Shown: positions 55,228 to 64,000, numbered from the stretch's first letter. The stretch is DNA of 64,000 bases from Sinorhizobium terangae (GCF_009601505.1 NZ_WITC01000095.1:1-64000), one strand, 5' to 3'. The notes: generated by a model from the sequence alone, not told the origin. Translations and numbers: made by a program.

Positions 55228-56736
55228 TCAGAAGAAGCCGAGCGCCTTCGGGCTGTAGCTCACCAGCATGTTCTTGGTCTGCTGGTAATGGTCGAGCATC
55301 ATCTTGTGCGTCTCGCGGCCGATGCCGGACTGCTTGTAGCCACCGAAAGCGGCATGCGCCGGATAGGCGTGGTAGCAATTGGTCCAGACGCGGCCGGCCT
55401 GGATGGCACGGCCGAAGTGGTAGCACCGGTTGGCATCCCGGCTCCACACACCGGCACCGAGGCCATAGAGCGTGTCGTTGGCAATCTCCAGCGCCTCGGC
55501 CTCGGTCTTGAAGGTCGTCACCGAAACGACGGGCCCAAAAATCTCCTCCTGGAAGATGCGCATCCTGTTGTGGCCGCGGAAGACCGTCGGCTTGACGTAG
55601 TAGCCGCCGGAGAGCTCGCCTTCGAGCACGTTGCGCCCGCCGCCGGTCAGCACCTCGGCCCCTTCCTCCTTGCCGATCTCGATATAGGCGAGGATCTTTT
55701 CGAGCTGCTCGCTCGACGCCTGTGCGCCGATCATCGTCGCCTGGTCGAGCGGGTTGCCCTGACGGATCGCTTCGACTCGCTTCAGCGCCCGCTCCATAAA
55801 ACGGTCATAGATGCTCTCCTGGACCAGCGCGCGGCTTGGGCAAGTGCAGACCTCGCCTTGGTTGAGCGCGAACATCGCAAAGCCCTCAAGTGCCTTGTCG
55901 AAATAGTCGTCGTCCTCGCTCACCACATCGGCGAAGAAAATATTCGGCGATTTGCCGCCGAGTTCGAGCGTAACCGGTATAAGGTTCTGGCTGGCATATT
56001 GCATGATCAGCCGCCCGGTCGTCGTCTCGCCGGTGAATGCGATCTTGGCGATGCGGGGGCTGGTGGCGAGCGGCTTGCCCGCTTCAAGGCCGAAGCCGTT
56101 GACGATGTTCAAGACGCCCGGCGGCAGGAGGTCGCCTACGAGTTCTGCCCAGACGAGAATGGAGGCCGGCGTCTGCTCGGCCGGCTTCAGCACGACGCAG
56201 TTTCCGGCGGCGAGCGCCGGCGCCAACTTCCACGCGGCCATCAGGATCGGGAAGTTCCAGGGGATGATCTGGCCGACGACCCCGAGAGGCTCATGGAAGT
56301 GATAGGCCACCGTGTCGTGGTCGATCTCGCCGATCGAGCCCTCCTGAGCGCGGATGCAAGCGGCGAAATAACGGAAATGATCGATCGCCAGCGGAATGTC
56401 GGCAGCCATGGTCTCGCGGATCGGCTTGCCGTTGTCGAAGGTTTCCGCCCGCGCCAGAAGCTCCAGATTGGCTTCCATGCGGTCAGCGATCTTCATCAGA
56501 ATGTTGGAGCGCTCCGTCGTCGACGTCCGCCCCCATTTTTCTCGCGCCGCATGCGCAGCATCGAGCGCGGCCTCGATATCGGCCGCATCGGAACGGGCGA
56601 CCTGGCAAAGCGTGCCACCGGTGACCGGCGTCGTATTGTCGAAATAGCGGCCCGCAACCGGCTCCCGCCATTCGCCGCCAATGAAGTTTCCATATTTCTG
56701 CTTGTACGGGGTCTCGACAATCTTCTGGTGCAGCAT
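55228..56736 (-). CDS. NAD-dependent aldehyde dehydrogenase (acetaldehyde type)
   Basis: 502 residues, ALDH fold. Catalytic Cys297 ([11 protein letters not shown]; equivalent of ALDH2 Cys302) and general base Glu258 ([10 protein letters not shown]); cofactor loop [33 protein letters not shown] near 157-179. ExaC/AdhB-type acetaldehyde dehydrogenases look like this, and the adjoining DUF779 gene supports that subclass. It oxidises aldehydes from alcohols or aromatic/amine breakdown to acids. Start ATG 56736 after GGGAGGAAGCC. A GAF-Fis regulator gene lies just upstream on the same strand. Confidence 0.93.
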   Translation of the reverse strand: MLHQKIVETPYKQKYGNFIGGEWREPVAGRYFDNTTPVTGGTLCQVARSDAADIEAALDAAHAAREKWGRTSTTERSNILMKIADRMEANLELLARAETFDNGKPIRETMAADIPLAIDHFRYFAACIRAQEGSIGEIDHDTVAYHFHEPLGVVGQIIPWNFPILMAAWKLAPALAAGNCVVLKPAEQTPASILVWAELVGDLLPPGVLNIVNGFGLEAGKPLATSPRIAKIAFTGETTTGRLIMQYASQNLIPVTLELGGKSPNIFFADVVSEDDDYFDKALEGFAMFALNQGEVCTCPSRALVQESIYDRFMERALKRVEAIRQGNPLDQATMIGAQASSEQLEKILAYIEIGKEEGAEVLTGGGRNVLEGELSGGYYVKPTVFRGHNRMRIFQEEIFGPVVSVTTFKTEAEALEIANDTLYGLGAGVWSRDANRCYHFGRAIQAGRVWTNCYHAYPAHAAFGGYKQSGIGRETHKMMLDHYQQTKNMLVSYSPKALGFF

Positions 56737-56834
56737 GGCTTCCTCCCTTCGAACAGCAGTCCTTTGCTGTGCGAAGAAGGGTGAGGCCGAATATCGAACT
56801 GCGATAGAGAGGCACAGCACTCGACAGTGCCATC

Positions 56835-56852
56835 TGTTTCAGAATTGAGACA
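56835..56852. promoter_or_regulatory. Dyad upstream of the aldehyde dehydrogenase
   Basis: TGTTTCA-GAAT-TGAGACA: arms match at 6 of 7 positions. It lies 99 bases upstream of the aldehyde dehydrogenase start on the minus strand and is a candidate site for the adjacent GAF-Fis regulator. Confidence 0.45.
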
Positions 56853-56890
56853 GGCAGGACCGGCTCGGCGTGCTGCAGCGCAGCAATCGC

Positions 56891-57847
56891 TCAGTTCAGC
56901 GAAAGCCGCTTCATCTTGCGGTAAAGCGTGGCGCGGCTGATTCCGAGAAGGTCGGCGGCCATCGAGACGTTGCCGTTCGCACGCGACAGAACGCGGCGAA
57001 GTGCAGCTCGCTCAGCATCCGGCAGTTCCCCTCCGTCGCCGGGCGGCTCTTCCTGGAGCAGGTCGGAAGCGGGAACGCCCGCTGCAATCCGCCTGTCGTC
57101 GAGGCCGAGCCGCTGGCGCGCGGCGCGGGTTGCACCAAGGACGAGGTCGTCGCGGTCGACCGCAAGTAAGGCCGGCCCTGCCCTGTCTACCTGTACGAGC
57201 ACGATGCGCGCCCCAGCGCAGGCCCGCCGGAAAAGATTGGCCTCGATGCGGTAGGCGGCGTCGCGCACGGCCTGGGAGAGGATCGACACCGTTGCCTCGG
57301 ACGCGTCGTCGCGGCAGGTGGAAATGTCAATCGCCCCCGCAAGGTGTCCCGCCTCGTCCCGGATCGGCGCCGTCGCGCAACTCAGTCCGATATTGCGGCT
57401 CAGGAAATGCTGGTCACGCTGGATGACGACAGCGCGCTCGTCGGCGATGGCAGTGCCAATGCCATTTGTGCCGACGCTTGCCTCGCTCCACACGGTTCCC
57501 GACCACAGGCCGACATCGCGAAATTCGGCATCATCTCCGACCGCGCCGCGGCGTTCGAGCGCGACGCCCTTGTCGTCGGTCAACAGAAGGCAGCAGCCGG
57601 CCTTGCCGATGACTGCGAACAGCCGATCGAGTTCTCCGGCCGCCTCGGCAACCAATACGCCGGAACGCTCGTGCGCCTGCCTGAATTCGTTGTCCGTGAG
57701 CCGTAAGGGCGAACGGGCCTCCTCCGGTGTCAATCCATGCAAGGTCATGCAGCGGCGCCACGATGCCGCAACCGGCGAACTCGCCGCAGCCGACGATTGA
57801 TGCGCGATCCTGTAGACGTGTTCGGAATGATCCCTGACGGCAGGCAT
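56891..57847 (-). CDS. GAF-domain/Fis-type HTH regulator lacking the AAA+ domain
   Basis: 318 residues from MPAVRDHSEHVYRIA (ATG 57847 after GGAGGGAGCGG). The N-terminal part is AcoR-like (SWRRCMTLHGLTPEEARSP, then a GAF domain at about 85-215 with GTNGIGTAIADERAVVIQRDQHF and APIRDEAGHLAGAIDIST), then a short PAS-like linker and a C-terminal Fis HTH (LRRVLSRANGNVSMAADLLGISRATLYRKMKRLSL). There is no Walker A/GAFTGA sigma-54 AAA+ module. So it binds DNA as a plain ligand-responsive factor, presumably controlling the aldehyde dehydrogenase and DUF779 genes downstream. Confidence 0.87.
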   Translation of the reverse strand: MPAVRDHSEHVYRIAHQSSAAASSPVAASWRRCMTLHGLTPEEARSPLRLTDNEFRQAHERSGVLVAEAAGELDRLFAVIGKAGCCLLLTDDKGVALERRGAVGDDAEFRDVGLWSGTVWSEASVGTNGIGTAIADERAVVIQRDQHFLSRNIGLSCATAPIRDEAGHLAGAIDISTCRDDASEATVSILSQAVRDAAYRIEANLFRRACAGARIVLVQVDRAGPALLAVDRDDLVLGATRAARQRLGLDDRRIAAGVPASDLLQEEPPGDGGELPDAERAALRRVLSRANGNVSMAADLLGISRATLYRKMKRLSLN

Positions 57848-58049
57848 CCGCTCCCTCCCTGAAAGCGTCCTTCGGCGCGAACAGGTCCGCCGATCTCCCG
57901 CTCGGCATACCCACGCCGCAGCACTATAGGCATCGATTGCGCGGCCGGTCCAGCCAGACGAAGGTCGCGCAATCAATCGCCTTCGTGGATATATCAAGTG
58001 ACACAGTGCACCGAGCCGCGTGTTTTCAGACGCGCAACGGACAGTGTAG

Positions 58050-58090
58050 CGCTTTGAATTGCCGGATGTTTTTATCCTTAAATTGGGCAT
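58050..58090. repeat. Degenerate mosaic repeat before benE
   Basis: GCGCTTTGAATTGCCGGATG followed by TTTTTATCCTTAAATTGGGC, the same word order as copy 5 (44724-44780) but worn. Confidence 0.55.
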
Positions 58091-58152
58091 TGGGATATGC
58101 TACTCGATGCCGTCATTTCACGCCCCGCTCCCGCAACATCCGGTTGTTCGCC

Positions 58153-59334
58153 ATGCTTCGCGACTTTTCCCTTCAAAGCCTGTTCATGGGCCTGCTGATC
58201 GCCTTTGTCGGCTTTGCAAGCTCATTCGCCGTCATCCTGAACGGCCTTGCCGGCGTGGGCGCAACGGACGCCCAGGCCGCCTCCGGCCTGATGGCGCTGT
58301 CGATTTCGATGGGGGTATGCGCAATCGTCATCAGCACAGTCACGCGGCTGCCAATCAGCATCGCGTGGTCGACCCCTGGCGCCGCATTGCTCGCAAGCTC
58401 GACCGCCGTCGCAGGCGGCTTCAATGCCGCGGTCGGCGCCTTTCTCGTTTGCGGCCTGCTGATCGTCATCGCCGGGCTTTGGAAACCGCTCGGCAAGATG
58501 GTTTCCTCGATCCCCTCGGCCTTGGCGAACGCAATGCTCGCCGGCGTGCTCATCGGCCTGTGCTTCGCGCCGGTCAAGGCAATCGCCTTCAACCCCCTCT
58601 TCGGCCTGCCTATCGTTCTCGCCTGGGCGCTGGTCGGCAGCATCAACAAGCTCTATGCCGGCCCGGCCGCCCTCCTCGCCTTCGTCCTCGTCATCGCCTT
58701 CGGCATCGAAATGCCTGACGGCATCTTGGCAAGGCTCAGCTCGGCGCTGATACCCCAAGCCGAATTCGTCTTCCCCGTATTCAACACTGCGGCCTTGGTT
58801 AGCATCGCCCTGCCGCTCTTCATCGTGACGATGGCGTCGCAGAACATTCCCGGCATCGCCGTTCTGAAGGTCAACGACTACCACCCGAATCCGGGCCCAC
58901 TCTTTGCAACCACGGGTCTCTTCTCGATGCTGAGCGCGCCGTTCGGCGGCCATGCGGTCAATCTGGCAGCAATCACCGCGGCCATGTGCGCCGGCGTCGA
59001 TTCCCATCCCGACCGCGCCCGCCGCTACTGGTCGGCAATTAACGCCGGCATTGCCTACATCCTCTTTGGTCTGCTCGCCGGCGCCGTTACCACCTTCGTC
59101 AGTCTCGCACCTCCGGTGCTGATCGAGGCCGTCGCCGGGCTTGCGCTTGTTGGCGCCTTTGCAAGCTCGGCCTTGGCCGCCTTCAGCGAAAGTCAGACGC
59201 GGGAAGCCGCCGCCATCACCTTTTTGGTAACCGCATCAGGCGTCAGCTTCGGCGGCGTTTCCGGCGCCTTCTGGGGTCTGATCGCCGGCGGCCTCATGCT
59301 CGCACTCGCCCGCTTGACCAAGCGGAGGGCGTGA
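58153..59334 (+). CDS. benE: BenE-family benzoate/H+ symporter
   Basis: 393 residues, about twelve membrane helices throughout. BenE features: FSLQSLFMGLLIAFVGFASSFAVILNGL, SIAWSTPGAALLAS, TMASQNIPGIAVLKVNDYHP and FGGHAVNLAAITAAMCAGVDSHPD in the second half. It imports benzoate or similar aromatic acids with protons. The start MLRDFSLQ at ATG 58153; earlier in-frame codons include repeat DNA. No benzoate catabolic genes are nearby, so the substrate is uncertain. It is divergent from the GAF-Fis regulator. Confidence 0.92.
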   Translation: MLRDFSLQSLFMGLLIAFVGFASSFAVILNGLAGVGATDAQAASGLMALSISMGVCAIVISTVTRLPISIAWSTPGAALLASSTAVAGGFNAAVGAFLVCGLLIVIAGLWKPLGKMVSSIPSALANAMLAGVLIGLCFAPVKAIAFNPLFGLPIVLAWALVGSINKLYAGPAALLAFVLVIAFGIEMPDGILARLSSALIPQAEFVFPVFNTAALVSIALPLFIVTMASQNIPGIAVLKVNDYHPNPGPLFATTGLFSMLSAPFGGHAVNLAAITAAMCAGVDSHPDRARRYWSAINAGIAYILFGLLAGAVTTFVSLAPPVLIEAVAGLALVGAFASSALAAFSESQTREAAAITFLVTASGVSFGGVSGAFWGLIAGGLMLALARLTKRRA

Positions 59335-59349
59335 ACCATAGCGCCGCGC

Positions 59350-59378
59350 CTTGCATTTCCGCCCGATCTCCGCTATGG
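59350..59378 (+). promoter_or_regulatory. Candidate rplY promoter
   Basis: CTTGCA (59350-59355) and CTATGG (59373-59378) are 17 bases apart, close to the rhizobial CTTGAC/CTATAT consensus, 116 bases before the rplY start. Confidence 0.45.
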
Positions 59379-59493
59379 ACCGCGCGTCCGCGCAGACACC
59401 CTTGGAGGCAACGCGGATGAAGCTGCCCGTCAGCTTCAGGTTTTTCCGCTTCTTTGACGGACGAACTCTCCAAATAACCAGAAAGGTCTACCC

Positions 59494-60111
59494 ATGAGCC
59501 AGACTTACGAGCTCAAGGCCGAGACGCGCGAACGGGTTGGTAAGGGGTCCTCCCGTGAACTTCGCCGCAACGGTCTTATCCCGGCTGTCATCTATGGTGA
59601 CAAGCAGGCCCCCCTTTCCATCGCGCTCTCCACCAAGGAAGTGACGATGAAGATCCACGCCGGCGGTTTCATGACCACCGTCGCGATCATCAACGTCAAC
59701 GGCGAGAAGATTCGTGTCCTGCCGAAGGACTATCAGCTCGACCCGGTCCGCGATTTCACGATGCATGTCGACTTCCTGCGCGTCTCGAAGGACAGCCAGG
59801 TTTCCGTCCAGGTCCCGGTTCACTTCGAGAACGAAGAGAAGTCTCCGGGTCTCAAGCGCGGCGGCGCCCTGAACATCGTTCGCCATGAAGTCGAGCTGAA
59901 CGTTTCGGCCGACAACATTCCGGAGTTCCTGACCGTTGACCTCACCGGCCTGAACATCGGCGACACCGTCCACATCTCGGACATCAAGCTTCCGGCAGGC
60001 GCGACCCCGGTTATCGCTGATCGCGACTTCACGGTCGCCACGATCGCCGGCCGCGTGATGGAAGCCGAAGAAGAAGCAGCAGAAGAGGCTGAGGGCGAAG
60101 CAGAAGAATAA
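59494..60111 (+). CDS. rplY: 50S ribosomal protein L25 (Ctc type)
   Basis: 205 residues, the long Ctc/TL5 form: N-terminal L25 domain ([31 protein letters not shown]), C-terminal TL5 domain ([39 protein letters not shown]) and an acidic tail ([14 protein letters not shown]). It binds 5S rRNA. Good ribosome site upstream (AGAAAGGTCTACCC). A terminator follows, so it is separated from the c-di-GMP genes. Confidence 0.97.
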   Translation: MSQTYELKAETRERVGKGSSRELRRNGLIPAVIYGDKQAPLSIALSTKEVTMKIHAGGFMTTVAIINVNGEKIRVLPKDYQLDPVRDFTMHVDFLRVSKDSQVSVQVPVHFENEEKSPGLKRGGALNIVRHEVELNVSADNIPEFLTVDLTGLNIGDTVHISDIKLPAGATPVIADRDFTVATIAGRVMEAEEEAAEEAEGEAEE

Positions 60112-60155
60112 TCTGCATTTCGCATCTCGCCAGCCCGCTCAAGGCTGACAAGACA

Positions 60156-60187
60156 AACCCGCTCCATGTCGCATGGGGCGGGTTTTT
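60156..60187 (+). terminator. rplY terminator
   Basis: AACCCGCTCCATG / CATGGGGCGGGTT arms around TCG with one mismatched pair, followed by TTTTTCG, 45 bases after the rplY stop. Confidence 0.8.
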
Positions 60188-60408
60188 CGTTTCCGGACGG
60201 GCGTGAGGCCGCCCGGGCTTGGCTTTTGCCAAGCATCATCATCCGCTAATGCAAGCACAGCGTCTCGGCTTCGCCCCCATGAAATCTCGGCGTGCAACTT
60301 CAGCAACATTTAAGGTTTGGATGATGTTCTGCCGGCGGGAGACGTCGGTGGCAATCCAAGAGAACCAGCAATGATTAAAGTGGCAGCAACTGCCGAGGGG
60401 AGCGCGCG

Positions 60409-62778
60409 ATGATGCACTCGGTGGAAAACCGGTTTGTTGCGATCATCTGCGGCGCGATGTTTGTATTCGTCGCCCCATTGCTCGCACTCTTCCTCACCAT
60501 ATCGAGCGAACGTGTCGCACGCGAGCGCCTGCAGAATATCGAGCTTCTGATGGAAGCTAGCGGCGAAGCGCTCGGCAAGCCGATCTGGGATTTCGACCAG
60601 CAAGGCATCGAACGGATCGCCCGCTCCCTGATGAACGCCACCGATATTCGGGCCGTCGCCATTCACGATGCGGGTGGAAATATCCTTGCACAATTGCCGA
60701 AGGGTATTGGCGGCACGGCCGCCAGCCGCTCGCTGAAGACCGCGATCGCCTTTGATAGCGTCGAGGGCATCAAACAGGTCGGGACGCTCGAGGTCGTCGT
60801 CCCGACGCCCGGCATCCTTTCACGCTTCAGCAAGGACGAATGGACCGTCCTCGCCATTCTGCTTTTTGCGGTCGCGATCGTCTTCGCGGCCGCCCTCGTC
60901 GGCAATCGCTTCACGGTGATCCGCCCGCTGATGCGGCTGACCGCCGCGATCGAGGCGACACGCCGGCTGGGATCCCGCCACCGGGTCGACTGGATTTCGG
61001 ACGACGAGATGGGCACGCTCGCCGCAAACTTCAACGAGATGCAGGATCGCCTGGAACGCGAGGAAACCGAACTCAAGATCGCGCACGAGCGCGCAACCGA
61101 GACCTATAACCTGACTCCGGCCATGCTCTTCTCGCTCGACGCGGCAAACAGGCTGAGCGCCGTCAGTGATTACTGGCTGCTTGCGACCGGCTATGCCCGC
61201 GAAGACGTCATCGGCCGCAACTTCACCGATTTCATTGATCCCGTGTGGCACGAAGCCTATCGCCTTCGCGCAAAGACGACCGCGGTCGACAACGACAACA
61301 TCAGCGAAGTGACACTGCCCTTCCGCAAGGCCGACGGCGAATTCATGACCGTCCTGATCCTGGAATCGGAAATGGCTCATGGCGGCGATCTCTCGCTATC
61401 CGTCATGACCGATGTCACCGCGCTCAAGCAGGCAGAGAGTCGCAACCATGCCCAGGCGATCACCGATCACCTGACCGGACTGCTCAATCGCCAGGGCTTC
61501 GAAAGCGCCCTCGACGACGCAATCCGCAACGCCGACGCGTGCGGCATGCAGCTTGCCTGCCTGTTCATCGACCTCGACCGGTTCAAGTGGATCAACGACA
61601 GCTTCGGCCACGCCGCCGGCGACGCCGTCCTGCGCCGTACCGTCGAACTGGTCCGCGCAACGCTTGCCGCGGATGACGTAATGTCGAGGCTCGGCGGCGA
61701 CGAGTTCGCCATTCTCGTTGCGGCAACGGATGTCGCCGCACTCGCCGCCGAGATTGGCGAGTGCATCTGCGCCGCACTGCGCGAGCCGATGCCGATTGCC
61801 GGCAACGAACTGTCGGTCAGCGCCAGCGTCGGCGTTTCCGTCTACCCGACGCATGCGACAAGCGCTTCAGACCTTCTGCTGAAGGCGGACATGGCGATGT
61901 ATGCGCGCAAGCGCGACGGCAAGAACGGCCTGCGGATTTTCGACGCGAGCATGCTCGACACCGCGCGCGAGCGCCACGAGATCGAGCAATGCATCGAAAC
62001 CGGCCTGAAGGAGGATTGGTTTGAAGCCTGGCTGCAGCCTATCGTCGGACTCGGCGACGGCCAGATCGTCGGTTTCGAAGCGCTGATGCGCCTCGATCAT
62101 CCGGAAAAGGGACTGATGCCGCCCGGCAAGATCATCGGCATTGCCGAGGAGACAGGCACGATCGGCCGTATCGGCGACCGCGTGCTCGAGAAGGCGATCC
62201 GCCACCTCGCCGCGATCTCCGCGCTCGATGGAACGCAGAATACCTATCTGGCAGTCAACTTCTCGCCGCTGCAGTTCGAGTTGACACTGCCCCACAAGCT
62301 GGCTGCGCTGCTCCTCAAGCACCACATTTCGCCGCAGAGGATCGTCATCGAGATCACCGAGGCGGTGCTGATGCTGGACAATCCCGAAGTTCACGCCGTC
62401 CTCAAACAACTCAACGAGTTCGGCTGCCGCATCGCGCTCGACGATTTCGGCACCGGCTACTCGTCGCTCAGCTATCTCAATCGGTTCCCTGTCGACATCG
62501 TCAAGGTCGACCAGTCCTTCACCCGGTCGCTGAGCTCCGGTACAGCCGACGTCAGGCGCAAGAGTCGCATGCTCATCAAGGGTATTCGCACCATTTCGCA
62601 TCAGATGGGATGCACGGTCGTCGCCGAAGGCATCGAAACGAAGGAGCAGTGGCAGCTTCTGCGCAAGCTCGGCGTGGATAATGGCCAGGGTTATCTCTTC
62701 AGCCGGCCCATGCCGATCGACGGTATGCTGGCCCTCCTGGAGAACGAATCCGAAGCCAAGGCGGCCAATCCGGCATAG
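60409..62778 (+). CDS. Membrane GGDEF-EAL protein (c-di-GMP turnover)
   Basis: 789 residues. An N-terminal membrane helix (9-31), a periplasmic sensor segment (32-140), a second helix (about 146-165), HAMP (about 165-220), a PAS domain (about 230-340), GGDEF with the intact RLGGDEF at 427-433, and EAL with EALMR at 557-561, DDFGTGYSS at 678-686 and AEGIETKEQ near 745. Both active sites look competent, so it may make and break c-di-GMP. Next on the same strand, 19 bases away, is a solitary periplasmic binding protein, suggesting ligand input to the periplasmic segment. Confidence 0.95.
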   Translation: MMHSVENRFVAIICGAMFVFVAPLLALFLTISSERVARERLQNIELLMEASGEALGKPIWDFDQQGIERIARSLMNATDIRAVAIHDAGGNILAQLPKGIGGTAASRSLKTAIAFDSVEGIKQVGTLEVVVPTPGILSRFSKDEWTVLAILLFAVAIVFAAALVGNRFTVIRPLMRLTAAIEATRRLGSRHRVDWISDDEMGTLAANFNEMQDRLEREETELKIAHERATETYNLTPAMLFSLDAANRLSAVSDYWLLATGYAREDVIGRNFTDFIDPVWHEAYRLRAKTTAVDNDNISEVTLPFRKADGEFMTVLILESEMAHGGDLSLSVMTDVTALKQAESRNHAQAITDHLTGLLNRQGFESALDDAIRNADACGMQLACLFIDLDRFKWINDSFGHAAGDAVLRRTVELVRATLAADDVMSRLGGDEFAILVAATDVAALAAEIGECICAALREPMPIAGNELSVSASVGVSVYPTHATSASDLLLKADMAMYARKRDGKNGLRIFDASMLDTARERHEIEQCIETGLKEDWFEAWLQPIVGLGDGQIVGFEALMRLDHPEKGLMPPGKIIGIAEETGTIGRIGDRVLEKAIRHLAAISALDGTQNTYLAVNFSPLQFELTLPHKLAALLLKHHISPQRIVIEITEAVLMLDNPEVHAVLKQLNEFGCRIALDDFGTGYSSLSYLNRFPVDIVKVDQSFTRSLSSGTADVRRKSRMLIKGIRTISHQMGCTVVAEGIETKEQWQLLRKLGVDNGQGYLFSRPMPIDGMLALLENESEAKAANPA

Positions 62779-62797
62779 CGCACATCGAAAAGGAGAA

Positions 62798-63538
62798 ATG
62801 GGCGTGAAGCATCTGATCCTGGCGTTCCTGCTCGGTCTTTCCGCCACCGCTCACGCCGAGACGATCCATTTCGTCACCGAGGAGTATCCGCCCTATAACT
62901 TCTCGACCGCGAACGGCGTGAACGGCTCGTCGGTCGAACAGGTTGCATTGATCATGAGGGCCATCAATCTCCCTTACGAGACCGAGGTCCTGCCTTGGGC
63001 GCGCGCCTTCGCGCTTGCCGAAAACCAGCCTTTCCACTGTGTTTTCACCACGGGCCACGACGCCGAGCGGGACAGGAATTTCAAATGGGTTGAACCGCTG
63101 CTCGTCGATCACATGATCATGGTGCGGCGCAAGGGTGCGGCGATCGCGCCGCAGACGATCGATGAAGCCAAAGAGTTCGTCGTCGGAACACAGCGCGGAG
63201 ACTTCTCCGCAGCCTATTTGAAGGCGCATGGTTTCGACAAGATCGACTATGCCGCCAACCTCGACTCCACGATGAAGAAGCTCGCCGCCGGTCGCATCGA
63301 TCTGCTCATGACGTCGGAAAAAACCTTCGAGACCATGCGGGCCGATGGCATACCGGTCGAAGCGGTATTGGTGCTGGAAGGCAAGCAATATGGCATCGCT
63401 TGCCACCGGGACATGCCCGATGAGACCATTGCCCGCATGCAGGCCGAACTCAACCGCCTGATCGCCAGCGGTACGCAGGACCGGATCTTCGAACGCTACG
63501 GCCTGCGCCCGAACCGTATCGAACAGGCGGCGAAATAG
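62798..63538 (+). CDS. Solitary periplasmic solute-binding protein (SBP_bac_3-like)
   Basis: 246 residues with signal peptide MGVKHLILAFLLGLSATAHA (cleavage near residue 20). The mature protein is an SBP_bac_3-type bilobal domain: TIHFVTEEYPPYNF at the start, VEQVALIMRAINLPYETEVLPWARAF, VVGTQRGDFSAAYLKAHG and LMTSEKTFETMRADG. No permease or ATPase gene is adjacent. It starts at ATG 62798 after AGGAGAA. Coupled to the GGDEF-EAL gene, so it may present a ligand to that sensor rather than feed a transporter. Confidence 0.9.
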   Translation: MGVKHLILAFLLGLSATAHAETIHFVTEEYPPYNFSTANGVNGSSVEQVALIMRAINLPYETEVLPWARAFALAENQPFHCVFTTGHDAERDRNFKWVEPLLVDHMIMVRRKGAAIAPQTIDEAKEFVVGTQRGDFSAAYLKAHGFDKIDYAANLDSTMKKLAAGRIDLLMTSEKTFETMRADGIPVEAVLVLEGKQYGIACHRDMPDETIARMQAELNRLIASGTQDRIFERYGLRPNRIEQAAK

Positions 63539-63598
63539 GCGTTGACTTTGGCCGGGCCGCGATGATTTTGGGTTGAAACAGCGGGACGTGGCGGAACT

Positions 63599-63728
63599 GC
63601 CCCTCTCCTCGGGTTCAACCCGAGGACTAGCCCTCTCCCCGCAAGCGGAGAGGGGGACAAGAACGGCACAGCGAGTCCCCTTCGCCCCGCTTGCGGGGAG
63701 AAGGTGGCCGGCAGGCCGGATGAGGGGC
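63599..63728. repeat. RIME-like double-palindrome repeat, copy 2
   Basis: GCCCTCTCCCCGCAAGCGG and GCCCCGCTTGCGGGGAGAAGG, then GGCCGGATGAGGGGC, in the same order as 18107-18260. It fills the gap between the binding-protein gene and pth. Confidence 0.75.
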
Positions 63729-63773
63729 GAGCCACCCTCCGCGCCAAGCAGGAAGCATCAGGAGTACGGCGAC

Positions 63774-64000
63774 ATGCTGATTATCGCGGGACTTGGCAAT
63801 CCGGGTGCGAAGTATGCCGGGAACCGCCACAATATCGGCTTCATGGCGGTCGAGGCGATTCAGCGTCGCACGAGCTTTTCCTCGTGGTCGAAGAAGTTCA
63901 AGTCGGAAGTCTCCGAAGGCGAAATCGCCGGTGAACGCGTGCTCCTGATGAAACCGCAGACCTACATGAATCTGTCAGGAGAGGCGGTCGGCGAAGCCAT
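63774..64000 (+). CDS. pth: Peptidyl-tRNA hydrolase (N-terminal part, cut by window edge)
   Basis: 75 codons from ATG 63774 ([23 protein letters not shown]) to the window edge without a stop. GLGNPG with Asn8, RHNIGF with His19 as the catalytic His, and [16 protein letters not shown] fix the family. It releases peptides from stalled peptidyl-tRNA. In related genomes pth follows rplY closely; here two c-di-GMP-related genes and a RIME-like repeat lie between. Confidence 0.93.
   Translation, partial: MLIIAGLGNPGAKYAGNRHNIGFMAVEAIQRRTSFSSWSKKFKSEVSEGEIAGERVLLMKPQTYMNLSGEAVGEA

Noticed and set aside
55288-56784. A 498-codon frame opposite the aldehyde dehydrogenase
   Set aside because: Antisense shadow; no start signal or domain.
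56819-56833. Possible sigma-54 promoter (TGGCAC ... TGC on the minus strand) before the aldehyde dehydrogenase
   Set aside because: The GG-to-GC spacing is one base too long for the strict -24/-12 pattern, and the adjacent regulator lacks the AAA+ domain that sigma-54 would need.

Overview
The window is about 64 kb of high-GC chromosomal DNA from a Rhizobiaceae alphaproteobacterium, most probably Sinorhizobium/Ensifer. This rests on the protein families (BA14K, DUF2066, BP26-type SIMPL protein, Ctc-type L25, alphaproteobacterial sigma-70), on several families of short palindromic intergenic repeats typical of rhizobia, and on promoter-like sequences resembling CTTGAC-N17-CTATAT. I recognise no insertion sequence, prophage, integrase or CRISPR array. 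There is one tRNA gene, for tRNA-Ile2 (CAU).

Layout. 1-5015: a hydantoinase/oxoprolinase pair (hyuB cut by the window edge, hyuA) behind two tandem LysR regulators that appear to start at ATT and ATA codons. 5016-10700: repeats, the tRNA, a BP26-like periplasmic protein and small conserved genes (SnoaL-like, YjbQ, DUF1428, a lytic transglycosylase lipoprotein, DUF2066, GYD). 11045-22419: core genes rpoD, tdh-kbl, recQ, dnaG, a YqeY-like gene and carA. 22491-26026: a LysR regulator divergent from an SDR and an imine-reductase-like gene, then a GST gene lying between two 58-bp direct repeats. 26195-32129: aspartate aminotransferase, then a Gram-negative sortase with its VIT/vWA substrate, then a PQQ-type sugar dehydrogenase. 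32184-38094: DUF3052, an EamA exporter, a cold-shock gene with a long leader, secreted BA14K and SH3 proteins, an MBL hydrolase and many mosaic repeats. 38193-42072: ilvE divergent from a MarR / response regulator / histidine kinase cluster, with a near-ideal dyad between them. 42088-46194: a tightly packed minus-strand unit (YbjN, proC, csaA, tyrosine phosphatase), a UbiK-like gene and lgt. 46195-51807: a MidA-like methyltransferase, pgeF, an M24-fold protein without metal ligands, a repeat-bearing lipoprotein and prs. 51887-59334: an oxidoreductase/aldehyde region (aldo-keto reductase with a frameshifted LysR gene, DUF779 plus aldehyde dehydrogenase, a GAF-Fis regulator without AAA+ domain, BenE transporter). 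59494-64000: rplY, a GGDEF-EAL sensor with a solitary periplasmic binding protein, and the start of pth.

How it fits together. Most of the window is housekeeping: transcription and replication (rpoD, dnaG, recQ), threonine breakdown (tdh-kbl), carbamoyl phosphate, aspartate, proline and branched-chain amino acid metabolism, PRPP supply, lipoprotein maturation and translation. Small accessory modules sit between these genes. prs, rplY and pth are often near neighbours in related genomes; here they are separated by the oxidoreductase/aldehyde region and by the c-di-GMP gene pair.

Most distinctive signals: (1) the LysR tandem whose reading frames admit only ATT/ATA starts, one in a 4-base ATAA overlap; (2) the sortase with an LPQTA-tailed VIT/vWA partner; (3) a perfect 11-bp-arm dyad between ilvE and the MarR regulator; (4) the solitary binding protein next to a GGDEF-EAL protein; (5) the direct repeats around gst; (6) a single-base insertion in a LysR gene whose dyad operator is intact. 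All calls come from reading the sequence; no database search was run.
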